Source: CAYFHQ01 sp964342805
GTDB taxonomy: Bacteria > Bacillota > Clostridia > Peptostreptococcales > Acidaminobacteraceae
Reading direction: 5' to 3'
DNA length: 7,490 bases
Assembly (NCBI GenBank): GCA_964342805.1
Contig: CAYFHQ010000145.1
Coordinates: 1 to 7,490, forward strand
The translations under genes and the position numbers were made by a program. Shown in pieces: positions 1 to 5,928 of this stretch (positions within the stretch are counted from its first letter, which is position 1; each line of letters opens with the position of its first letter). Below the pieces are notes generated by a model. That model had not been told where the DNA came from and searched no databases. It was given only the letters and a program-made list of their open reading frames with translations.

Positions 1-1412
1 AGGCCTAGGCTACCTGCATCGGTTGCCTTAATGATCTTGCCACTTGCGTCGAGGATCTGATATTGGTCGATCCCCAGCTTTTGGGCTATGGCCTGACAAA
101 CCTTTGGATCACTGCTGGACAGGTCCTCCTGGCGGAGAAGATCAATCTTCTTCCTTAGGATGTTGTCCGTGGACGCGTCAGCCAGGAAGCCTGAAAACTC
201 CTTACTGGAGGCATCCAACTTGTTGACAGACCCGGTTAGGAAGTCAATGTCCTCAGACAGCTTCTGGATCTGGTCCACAGAATCCATGGACTGGTCCAAG
301 GAGGCTTCAGCCCGTTCACTGACCATACCCATGGAGGCAGACGTCCGTTCCACAATGCCCTCCAGCTCCTGCAAGGAACCAAAGGCGTCTTGAACCTTGC
401 TACCGGTTTCTGAAGCCCCAGTCCGGATTTGCTCAAAGAGGGTCTTGGTACCCACGGCCATATTGAGGGCCTGGTCACTAACCTTCTGGTTTTCATCCAT
501 TTGTCTGGTGGCTGTGGTTACACTATCCAAGATGGTGGTCACCAGACCTTGAATTTCACTGAGGGCCTGGCTGGTGTCCGTGGAAAGCTTACGGATTTCC
601 TCAGCAACAACAGAAAATCCCCTACCCGCTTCACCTGCTCGGGCCGCTTCGATAGCTGCATTGAGGGCCAGCAGGTTGGTTTGCTCTGCGATACCTTCAA
701 TGGTTGTGGCAATGGTCACGATCTCTCTGACATTGTCTCCAAGACTGCCTACCATGCCATTGAACTCCACAACAGCCCTTTGGACTTCCTTAAAGGTTTC
801 CACTGTTTCATCGATCCGGTCTTCTGCCGACAGAGACACCTGGCTGGAAGACTCCGAAGCCTCCTGGGCAGTACTCATGACACTTTCAATGGACTTCACC
901 CTTGTTTCTACCCGGTCCAGTTGGTCCTTGGAGCCTGACAGTTCCGTGGAATAGCTCCGGTTGTCTTGGATCATCGTTTCCAGGGTCTCAGAAATCCCCA
1001 GCATTCGGCCGTGGTTCTGGTCTAGAAAAGACTTGAGTTCATCAATAATCTTATTGGTATTGATGGACGTCACAATGAGCCTTTCAAAAACAGCCTCATT
1101 GTGCTTGCAAATGTCATTGATTCCCTTATTGATTCCCAGCAATGGACCTTCGACATGATCGTCCAATTGTAGGCGATAGTTTCCGGCCGCCAGCTCCTTC
1201 AATTGCGACTCAATCCGACGCAATATCTGGTTTCGCTTAAGCGTAGAAACAATCAAGACAGGAATGATGGCCACAAGGCCGCTGAGCATTCCCAATGCCC
1301 ACACAGGTAGATCACCGGCAAATTGCTGGACAAGTACCGCTGCAATGAGTCCCATTACAAGGCCCAATAGGGGCAAGACAATATTCCGCAATCTCTTGTT
1401 GATTATTTTCAT
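1..1412 (-). CDS. Methyl-accepting chemotaxis protein, 3' end cut off by the window edge
   Basis: Membrane chemoreceptor that would control the CheA/CheW kinase complex and so flagellar motility. The first 470 codons are open and run off the left edge without a stop. Two hydrophobic helices (about residues 11-29 and 37-57) are separated by only about 7 residues, so there is no real extracytoplasmic ligand domain. A weak HAMP-like stretch follows (about 58-105, with ELAAGNY), then a long coiled coil. The diagnostic signalling tip is at 230-277, with AEQTNLLALNAAIEAARAGE and GRGFSVVAEEIRKLS. After the coiled coil ends near residue 405 comes a different, globular-looking segment containing AQKLGIDQYQILDASGKI and a TDAGSLG turn. 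This resembles the start of a PAS/Cache-type sensor fold (inference). The ATG at 1412 is preceded by AAGGGAGG with good spacing. Family assignment is very secure; the ligand is unknown. Confidence 0.96.
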   Translation of the reverse strand, partial: MKIINKRLRNIVLPLLGLVMGLIAAVLVQQFAGDLPVWALGMLSGLVAIIPVLIVSTLKRNQILRRIESQLKELAAGNYRLQLDDHVEGPLLGINKGINDICKHNEAVFERLIVTSINTNKIIDELKSFLDQNHGRMLGISETLETMIQDNRSYSTELSGSKDQLDRVETRVKSIESVMSTAQEASESSSQVSLSAEDRIDETVETFKEVQRAVVEFNGMVGSLGDNVREIVTIATTIEGIAEQTNLLALNAAIEAARAGEAGRGFSVVAEEIRKLSTDTSQALSEIQGLVTTILDSVTTATRQMDENQKVSDQALNMAVGTKTLFEQIRTGASETGSKVQDAFGSLQELEGIVERTSASMGMVSERAEASLDQSMDSVDQIQKLSEDIDFLTGSVNKLDASSKEFSGFLADASTDNILRKKIDLLRQEDLSSSDPKVCQAIAQKLGIDQYQILDASGKIIKATDAGSLG

Positions 1413-1446
1413 ATTCAACCTCCCTTACTTCTTGTCCCATGGAGAC

Positions 1447-1468
1447 ACGAGTCCCATTTCAGACTCGT
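1447..1468 (-). promoter_or_regulatory. Small stem-loop in the chemoreceptor 5' leader
   Basis: Perfect 7-bp inverted repeat (ACGAGTC / GACTCGT) around an 8-base loop, about 35 bases upstream of the chemoreceptor start codon. No U-tract follows, so it is not a terminator. It could affect mRNA stability or translation, or be chance. No known RNA family recognised. Confidence 0.3.
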
Positions 1469-1484
1469 CCTTCATGAACACTTC

Positions 1485-1493
1485 ATTGTATCA
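1485..1493 (-). promoter_or_regulatory. Candidate extended -10 promoter for the chemoreceptor gene
   Basis: On the minus strand the sequence reads TGATACAAT: a TACAAT -10 hexamer with an upstream TGn extension, about 70 bases before the start codon. No good -35 box is seen 16-18 bases upstream. No flagellar sigma-D type box (TAAA...GCCGATAA) was found, although chemoreceptor genes often have one. The gene may also be read through from the DUF1232 gene 148 bases upstream, since no terminator is visible between them. Confidence 0.35.
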
Positions 1494-1560
1494 CATGTAC
1501 TTGTAAGTTCATTCATGTAATACCCATTTGGTAAGGGAGGCCACTTTTTGTTGCAATACT

Positions 1561-1731
1561 TTATCTGTTTTGACGGTATTCGTTGAGGACCAGGGTCAGG
1601 CCTAGAATGGCCAAGTCGTCTACGGTACCCACCACTGGCACTGCGTCAGGGATAAAATCGAATGGAACCAAGAGATAAATGGCTGGAATAATAAATGCAG
1701 GTTGGAGAAGTGTTTTCAGTATACGTTTCAT
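1561..1731 (-). CDS. Small DUF1232 (YkvA-type) membrane protein, 56 aa
   Basis: Short intact gene read directly from the minus strand. It begins MKRILKTLLQPAFIIPAIYL and contains the DUF1232 hallmark LVPFDFIPDAVPVVGTVDDL at residues 21-40, where a hydrophobic helix runs into P-x-D-x-I-P-D and then G-x-x-D-D. It ends ...LVLNEYRQNR and a TAA stop. The start is supported by AAAAGAGG placed 5 bases before the ATG. The domain is found in small membrane-associated bacterial proteins of unknown biochemical role. Family members are often about 100 residues or more, so this is close to a bare domain. It lies alone between the glcK terminator and the chemoreceptor gene. I infer membrane association from the hydrophobic stretches at about 12-23 and 31-49. 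Function unknown. Confidence 0.85.
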   Translation of the reverse strand: MKRILKTLLQPAFIIPAIYLLVPFDFIPDAVPVVGTVDDLAILGLTLVLNEYRQNR

Positions 1732-1761
1732 GTTTGCCTCTTTTCTTTTACGTCCTTAGCC

Positions 1762-1777
1762 GTCATAGTTATATGAC
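1762..1777. promoter_or_regulatory. Palindrome GTCATA-N4-TATGAC upstream of the DUF1232 gene
   Basis: Perfect 6-bp inverted repeat with a 4-base spacer, 31 bases before the DUF1232 start codon. On the minus strand it contains TATAAC, which with TTGCTT 18 bases upstream could form a weak promoter. If so, the palindrome would overlap the -10 box like an operator. A short RNA hairpin in the leader is equally possible. Confidence 0.35.
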
Positions 1778-1787
1778 CCAAGTCGCC

Positions 1788-1825
1788 AAAAAAGCAAAAT
1801 GCCCCCGTGGATCTGGCCACAGGCA
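1788..1825 (-). terminator. Hairpin plus U-tract upstream of the DUF1232 gene (terminator or attenuator)
   Basis: On the minus strand TGCCTGTGG and CCACGGGGGCA pair around a 6-base loop, giving about 9 pairs with a 2-base bulge. The stem is followed by ATTTTGCTTTTTT. This is the shape of an intrinsic terminator. The glcK transcript should already have stopped at 1943-1985, so this could be a back-up terminator, the end of an unrecognised short transcript, or an attenuator in the DUF1232 leader. Confidence 0.55.
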
Positions 1826-1942
1826 CCCACCTTCCATGACAGACTGGTCAAGAACTAGCTATTCTCCTTTTCAGTATAGGGGGTGAATCATAGGAGACCC
1901 TTAAAGAATCATTAGAAAAGAGTGAAATCTGCTGGGCAGGGG

Positions 1943-1985
1943 AAAGAAAAAAGTTGCCAGTAGGCCAAGAGCCACTAGCAACTTT
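1943..1985 (-). terminator. Intrinsic terminator of the pgi-glcK operon
   Basis: On the minus strand AAAGTTGC pairs with GCAACTTT (1978-1985 with 1950-1957). The stem continues through a G-U pair, AGT/ACT, a one-base bulge and GGC/GCC to a UCUUG loop. It is followed by a T-rich run (TTTTTTCTTT counting the stem end). It begins 27 bases after the glcK stop codon. Confidence 0.9.
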
Positions 1986-2012
1986 GATGTTGTCATGTAA
2001 TGAAATTGTGGT

Positions 2013-2951
2013 CTAACGCTCAATTTTGGCCAGCATACCGGCCCCAATAATTCCAGCGTCATTCCCCAGCTCAGCGAAAAGAAGTTTAGCCGTTGGGAAG
2101 TTCTTGACGAACTCCATGGACTTGACCTTGTCCTTGAGTTTGTCCATGAGATAGTCTCCCGCTTGGGCGACACCACCACCAATGGCGATGTTGTCTGGAT
2201 CAAGAACAACCACTAAATTGGAAATCCCCACGGCCAAGTAGTGCACCAGGCGGTCGACCGCATCTAGTCCTAAGGGGTCTCCGTCCTTGGCAGCGTCAAA
2301 AATGTCCCGGGCCGTTAAGGGCCTTTCACTGACAACCTGATTGAGTTTTGATCCAGGGTGCTTGTCCTGGTCTACCAGGCTGGTGGCATACTTAATAATA
2401 GCCGTGGCCGAAGAGAAGGTTTCAAAACAACCATTCTTGCCACAGTTGCAGTCATAGAAGTTGTCCCCTACAACCATGTGGCCGATTTCCGTCAGGCCGT
2501 GGACACCCCGGTAAGGCTTGCCGTCAAGGATAATACCGCCACCGATTCCTGTCCCCAGGGTGATCATCACACCAACCTTGGACCCCTTTAGGACCCCAAC
2601 TTCCTCTTCGGCCAAGGCCGCTAGATTGGCGTCGTTGTCCACAAAGGCCGGTACACCAAATCGTTGGGATAGCCTCTTGCCCAGGTCAATGTTGTGCCAG
2701 TTGAGGTTGGTACAGTAGTGGATGTGTTGAAGGTCTCCGTCCACTGGGCCGGGCACACCCACACCAATGCCAAAGATCTCGAAGCCCGAGGTGGCAATCA
2801 GTTCCTCAATCATGGTTTCTATATCAGCAATGACCCCGTCAGCCCCACGATGGGCCTCAGTTGGCTTGCTGGTTCTAAATAAAATTTCCCCATCACTGTT
2901 GACCACGCCCCCAGCGATGTTGGTTCCCCCTAAATCGATTCCTATAAACAT
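2013..2951 (-). CDS. glcK: ROK-family glucokinase
   Basis: Cytoplasmic kinase, 312 residues, normal length for ROK glucokinases; it phosphorylates glucose to glucose-6-phosphate with ATP. The N-terminal phosphate-binding DLGGT is at 6-10, GVGVPGPVD at 63-71 and the catalytic-region VDNDANLAALAE at 104-115. LGTGIGGG is at 132-139. The ROK zinc-site signature follows: EIGH at 155-158, then CNCGKNGCFE at 168-177 with the three cysteines intact. There is no N-terminal helix-turn-helix domain, so this is a ROK kinase rather than a ROK repressor. The start lies 8 bases after the pgi stop, and its GGAGGG ribosome binding site overlaps that stop, so translation is probably coupled. Another hexose could be the substrate, but the pgi linkage favours glucose. 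Confidence 0.93.
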   Translation of the reverse strand: MFIGIDLGGTNIAGGVVNSDGEILFRTSKPTEAHRGADGVIADIETMIEELIATSGFEIFGIGVGVPGPVDGDLQHIHYCTNLNWHNIDLGKRLSQRFGVPAFVDNDANLAALAEEEVGVLKGSKVGVMITLGTGIGGGIILDGKPYRGVHGLTEIGHMVVGDNFYDCNCGKNGCFETFSSATAIIKYATSLVDQDKHPGSKLNQVVSERPLTARDIFDAAKDGDPLGLDAVDRLVHYLAVGISNLVVVLDPDNIAIGGGVAQAGDYLMDKLKDKVKSMEFVKNFPTAKLLFAELGNDAGIIGAGMLAKIER

Positions 2952-2959
2952 GGACCCTC

Positions 2960-4300
2960 CTACAGTCGCTTCAAGAGTTCTTCCCTAAGGTCCTCAAAGC
3001 CGGGCTTACCCAGTAGGGCAAACATGTTTTTCTTGTAGGCTTCAACCCCTGGTTGGTCAAATGGATTGACGTCTAGGACATAACCACTGATGCCACAAGC
3101 CTTTTGGAAGAAGTACATCAGCTTGCCAAAGTGGTAGGCGTCAAGACTTGGGATTTCTAGAACAATGTTGGGTACGCCGCCATCCACATGGGCTAGGATT
3201 GTCCCTTCAAAGGCCTTTTTGTTGACAAAGTCCATGGTTTTTCCAGCCAGGTAGTTGAGGTTGTCCAGGTTATTCTCGTCCATGGGTACTTCCACGTCCA
3301 AGGCTGGCTGGCCCACATGGAGGACTGTTTCAAAGAGCATACGCTGGCCATCTTGGATATACTGGCCCATGGAGTGTAGGTCCGTTGAAAAATCTACGGC
3401 TGCTGGGAATATCCCCTTGCCGTTCTTCCCTTCGCTCTCCCCATACAGCTGCTTCCACCACTCAGCCACAAAGTGTAGCTGTGGTTCGTAATTGACCATG
3501 ATCTCAACGTTTTTTCCGTCTCTGTGGAGAACATTTCTTAGGGCAGCATATTGGTAACATGGGTTGTCTTTTAAGGTGGTTACCTTGTATTCATTATAGC
3601 CATCCACTGCACCCTGCATCATGTCGGCGATGGAAATACCGGACACTGCGATTGGTAGTAGGCCCACTGCAGTGAGTATGGAGTAACGGCCACCCACATC
3701 GTCTGGAATGATAAAGGTCTCATAGCCTTCTTGGTCAGCCAGGGTTCTCAGAGCTCCCTTGGCCTTGTCCGTTGTGGCATAAATCCGGTCCTTGGCCCCT
3801 TCCTTACCATACTTCTTCTCCATGAATTGCTTCATGAGGCGGAAGGCAATGGCGGGTTCCGTAGTTGTGCCTGACTTGGAAATGACATTGACAGAAACGT
3901 CCTTGCCTTCGAGGACTTCAAACAACTGTTTGAGGTAGGTCCCCGAAATGTTGGCACCCAGGTAAAAGACCTCTGGGGTCTTGCGGTTTTCCTTGGTTTG
4001 CAGGTTGTAAAAAGCGTGGGACAGGGCTTCTATGGCTGCCCGGGCACCCAGGTAAGAGCCACCAATCCCGATGACCACCAGGGCGTCGGACTGGTCCTGA
4101 ATCCGCTTGGCTGCCGCCTCAATCCGAACAAACTCTTCCTTGTCGTAGTTGAGGGGCAGGTCTACCCACCCAACAAAGTCGTTACCTTTTCCACTCTTAG
4201 TATGTAACATGTCATGGGCTTTTTCAATTTCAGCTTGAAGGGCCACAAGTTGGTCCTTGCCTATGCCCGTTTTTGAGTAATCAATGTTCAATTTGGCCAT
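2960..4300 (-). CDS. pgi: Glucose-6-phosphate isomerase
   Basis: Interconverts glucose-6-phosphate and fructose-6-phosphate in the cytoplasm. The protein is 446 residues, matching the short Bacillota-type Pgi. Seen in order: VVIGIGGSYLGAR (75-87) and the phosphate-binding SKSGTTTEPA (141-150). Next come DVGGRYS (201-207), LYGESEGKNGKG with the likely catalytic Glu at 288 (285-296), and TDLHSMGQ (306-313). The C-terminal signature VNPFDQPGVEAYK is at 411-423. I chose the ATG at 4300 because AAAAGGAG sits 6 bases upstream and the protein then begins MAKLNIDYSKTG. An in-frame ATG at 4348 would add 16 residues but has no comparable ribosome binding site. First gene of a two-gene operon with glcK. 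Confidence 0.96.
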   Translation of the reverse strand: MAKLNIDYSKTGIGKDQLVALQAEIEKAHDMLHTKSGKGNDFVGWVDLPLNYDKEEFVRIEAAAKRIQDQSDALVVIGIGGSYLGARAAIEALSHAFYNLQTKENRKTPEVFYLGANISGTYLKQLFEVLEGKDVSVNVISKSGTTTEPAIAFRLMKQFMEKKYGKEGAKDRIYATTDKAKGALRTLADQEGYETFIIPDDVGGRYSILTAVGLLPIAVSGISIADMMQGAVDGYNEYKVTTLKDNPCYQYAALRNVLHRDGKNVEIMVNYEPQLHFVAEWWKQLYGESEGKNGKGIFPAAVDFSTDLHSMGQYIQDGQRMLFETVLHVGQPALDVEVPMDENNLDNLNYLAGKTMDFVNKKAFEGTILAHVDGGVPNIVLEIPSLDAYHFGKLMYFFQKACGISGYVLDVNPFDQPGVEAYKKNMFALLGKPGFEDLREELLKRL

Positions 4301-4470
4301 TTTGGTCTCCTTTTCATCTAGTCTTCCCATCTTATGGTATACCACCATTCCCAGTGGTTAATCTGCACTCTTGCATTCTTTTCTATGGTAACACAGGTCC
4401 CTGACCCGCGGGACATTTCCATACACATCAACAAAGGCGGGGGTTTTCTTTTGTATGATTCAATAGTATA
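4301..4470. other. Leader and intergenic region upstream of pgi
   Basis: No gene is seen here. It contains a GTCCC/GGGAC inverted repeat around an 8-base loop (4397-4414), which includes the palindrome CCCGCGGG. It also contains a 10-bp palindrome TGGTATACCA (4335-4344) and an ACCAC/GTGGT repeat (4341-4358) sharing bases with it. The TATACC in the palindrome, preceded by TGG, could be an extended -10 box for pgi, but no convincing -35 is visible. The pgi ribosome binding site AAAAGGAG ends the region. Confidence 0.5.
4335..4344. promoter_or_regulatory. Palindrome TGGTATACCA, possible operator or -10 region of pgi-glcK
   Basis: Perfect 10-bp palindrome 34 bases before the pgi start codon. On the minus strand it supplies TGG-TATACC, a fair extended -10. 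A protein bound here would block such a promoter. No other copy of this palindrome was noticed in the window, so a regulon role is only a guess. Confidence 0.3.
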
Positions 4471-4511
4471 AGAAAAAAGACTCCAAACCCATGTAAAAGC
4501 TTGAAGTCTTT
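4471..4511 (-). terminator. Intrinsic terminator of pfp
   Basis: On the minus strand AAAGACTTCAAGC (4511-4499) pairs with GTTTGGAGTCTTT (4488-4476). This gives 13 pairs, two of them G-U, around a 10-base loop, followed by TTTTTTCTTAT (counting the stem end). It starts about 40 bases after the pfp stop codon and separates pfp from pgi-glcK. Confidence 0.9.
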
Positions 4512-4553
4512 CTTTGATTTCTTGTCCAGTTTTCCTTGTTCTTAAACAGATCC

Positions 4554-5771
4554 CTATTTGCCCAGAATCTTTGGCGCCATGGGGGCCCGGAGTCTCCGGG
4601 CATTGGGGAAGCCAGATCCCAATAAGGGGCGAAGGTAGTACTTAAAGGCGTCAGTTACATGGTTACCCTTGGCATTAATAAAGTCATCGGACATGAGTTT
4701 GGTCTTCCGGGCCACCTGGGACAGGTCAACCAACTGGTAGTCTACGGCGTAAAAGCCCGTTCGTTTGATCACTATGGAGCCATCTACGTTGTTCCAAATG
4801 GCATACTGGGCAGCCTTTTCCCCCACTTCACGGGCCTCGTGCTGGTCCACGTCGGACACACAGCCAAGGAAGGACCGTTGCAGGTAGCCAAAAGTGTCAG
4901 ACCGGACCCGTCCAATGCCTAGACGTTCCTTGACCAGTTTAGCTAGTTCGTCACCCAGGGCGCCTGTACCAGACAACTGCATGTTGCCGTGGGCGTCCAC
5001 GTCTAAGTTTTCCTTGAGTTTTTTTAGAATTGGTGTACCCGTTTCGTCTCGAATGCCTTCTGAAACCGCCACTATACAACGACCGTACTTGTCATAAACC
5101 TCTTTGACATCTGCGAGGAACTGGTCTGTTTTGAAGGCTCTTTCTGGCAGGTAAATCAGATGCGGCCCATCGTCAGGATACTTTTGACCGATGGCCGACG
5201 CAGCGGTGAGAAAACCGGCGTCACGTCCCATGACCACACCGATGTAGACACCACCCAAGGACCGGTTGTCCAGGTTGACCCCCCGGAAGGCTTGGGCGAC
5301 AAAACGAGCTGCAGAAGGATAGCCCGGTGTATGATCGTTGAGGACCAAGTCATTGTCAATGGTCTTGGGGATATGTAAAGCCCTGAGTTCATAACCTGCC
5401 TGGTCGGCGTTTTCATTGACAATCCGAACCGTGTCAGCAGAATCATTGCCACCTATATAAAAGAAGTAGCGGATATCATGGGCCTTCATGACCTGGAACA
5501 TCTCTTTACAATAGGCTTCGTCGGGTTTGACCCGGGTGGACAACAAGGCCGAAGACGGCGTATTGGCCACTGACTCCAGGTTGTGGGTGGTCTCCTGGGT
5601 CAAGTCCATGAAGTTTTCATTGACGATCCCTTCCACACCCTTTATGGCCCCATACACCTTGGTAACCTGGGGAAACTTCCTTGCCTCCAGGGTTGCACCG
5701 ACCAGGGACTGGTTTATAACAGCTGTGGGGCCACCTCCTTGTGCAATGAGTACCTTGCCTTTCAAAATCAT
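4554..5771 (-). CDS. pfp: 6-phosphofructokinase, probably pyrophosphate-dependent
   Basis: Phosphorylates fructose-6-phosphate to fructose-1,6-bisphosphate in the cytoplasm. With PPi as donor the step is reversible and serves both glycolysis and gluconeogenesis. The protein is 405 residues, longer than the roughly 320-residue ATP enzymes. Motifs: GGGPT (12-16), GGNDS (107-111), PKTIDND (135-141), MGRDAG (181-186), SEGI (237-240) and GYLQRS (295-300). The two positions that are Gly in ATP-type PfkA (E. coli 104 and 124) are Asp110 and Lys136 here, the known PPi signature; the catalytic Asp is 139. Asn109 sits where E. coli has Asp103, as I recall for one PPi-type subgroup. The start is well supported by GAGAGGAGG 7 bases before the ATG. 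Single-gene unit with its own terminator. Donor preference is inferred from residues, not shown. Confidence 0.92.
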   Translation of the reverse strand: MILKGKVLIAQGGGPTAVINQSLVGATLEARKFPQVTKVYGAIKGVEGIVNENFMDLTQETTHNLESVANTPSSALLSTRVKPDEAYCKEMFQVMKAHDIRYFFYIGGNDSADTVRIVNENADQAGYELRALHIPKTIDNDLVLNDHTPGYPSAARFVAQAFRGVNLDNRSLGGVYIGVVMGRDAGFLTAASAIGQKYPDDGPHLIYLPERAFKTDQFLADVKEVYDKYGRCIVAVSEGIRDETGTPILKKLKENLDVDAHGNMQLSGTGALGDELAKLVKERLGIGRVRSDTFGYLQRSFLGCVSDVDQHEAREVGEKAAQYAIWNNVDGSIVIKRTGFYAVDYQLVDLSQVARKTKLMSDDFINAKGNHVTDAFKYYLRPLLGSGFPNARRLRAPMAPKILGK

Positions 5772-5876
5772 ACACGTTCCTCCTCTCTATCTATTGTTAC
5801 GATTGTTCATACATTTACCTATTGTTACCCACTTCTCCCTTGATCCTACATATCCTTTTCCCTCAAAAAAGCTAAA
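5772..5876 (-). promoter_or_regulatory. pfp leader with repeated AACAAT boxes
   Basis: On the minus strand GTAACAATAG occurs twice, exactly (5819-5828 and 5791-5800), with a related GAACAATCG between them (5801-5809). The AACAAT cores start 19 and then 9 bases apart. The pfp promoter must lie in this short gap, since a strong terminator sits just upstream, but I see no clear -35/-10 pair. The repeats could be -10-like elements or a repeated protein-binding site. The AGGAGG ribosome binding site is at the end. Confidence 0.4.
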
Positions 5877-5916
5877 CAGACTGCCCAAGGATTCTTGTCA
5901 ATCATTGGGCAGTCTG
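5866..5916 (-). terminator. Strong intrinsic terminator of the M32 carboxypeptidase gene
   Basis: Perfect 12-bp stem CAGACTGCCCAA / TTGGGCAGTCTG (5905-5916 with 5877-5888 on the plus map). It is extended, after one mismatch, by GATT/AATC to a 6-base loop. On the minus strand the stem is followed by TTTAGCTTTTTT. It begins 12 bases after the stop codon. Confidence 0.93.
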
Positions 5917-5928
5917 CCTAAAGTCAAT

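Larger units (their letters stand above)
1732..2012. other. Intergenic region glcK to DUF1232 gene
   Basis: 281 bases without a supported gene. It holds the glcK terminator (1943-1985), a second hairpin with a U-tract (1788-1825), a short palindrome (1762-1777) and the DUF1232 ribosome binding site. A TATACT hexamer on the minus strand (1873-1878) could be a -10 element but has no -35 partner. The short frames present lack a well-placed ribosome binding site. Confidence 0.6.

Noticed and set aside
429..938. 169-codon plus-strand frame opposite the chemoreceptor
   Set aside because: It lies antisense to the highly conserved signalling domain, has no recognisable protein features, and is a by-product of the codon pattern of the real gene.
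1441..1560. Sigma-D (flagellar) promoter for the chemoreceptor
   Set aside because: I looked for TAAA followed by GCCGATAA on the minus strand and did not find an acceptable match.
1755..1850. Possible 31-codon frame starting at TTG before the DUF1232 gene
   Set aside because: The AAAAGGAGA is about 12 bases from the TTG, too far, and the frame runs through the hairpin and palindrome with no protein resemblance.
1901..2209. 102-codon minus-strand frame overlapping the end of glcK
   Set aside because: It is another frame of the glcK C-terminal coding region and would run through the glcK terminator; no domain is visible.
4301..4348. In-frame upstream ATG adding 16 residues to Pgi
   Set aside because: The internal ATG at 4300 has a much better ribosome binding site and gives the normal family N-terminus; the extra residues look like translated leader.
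4330..4420. T-box-like GGTGGTA sequence before pgi
   Set aside because: The conserved T-box antiterminator core, specifier loop and following terminator are absent, and pgi is not an amino-acid-related gene.
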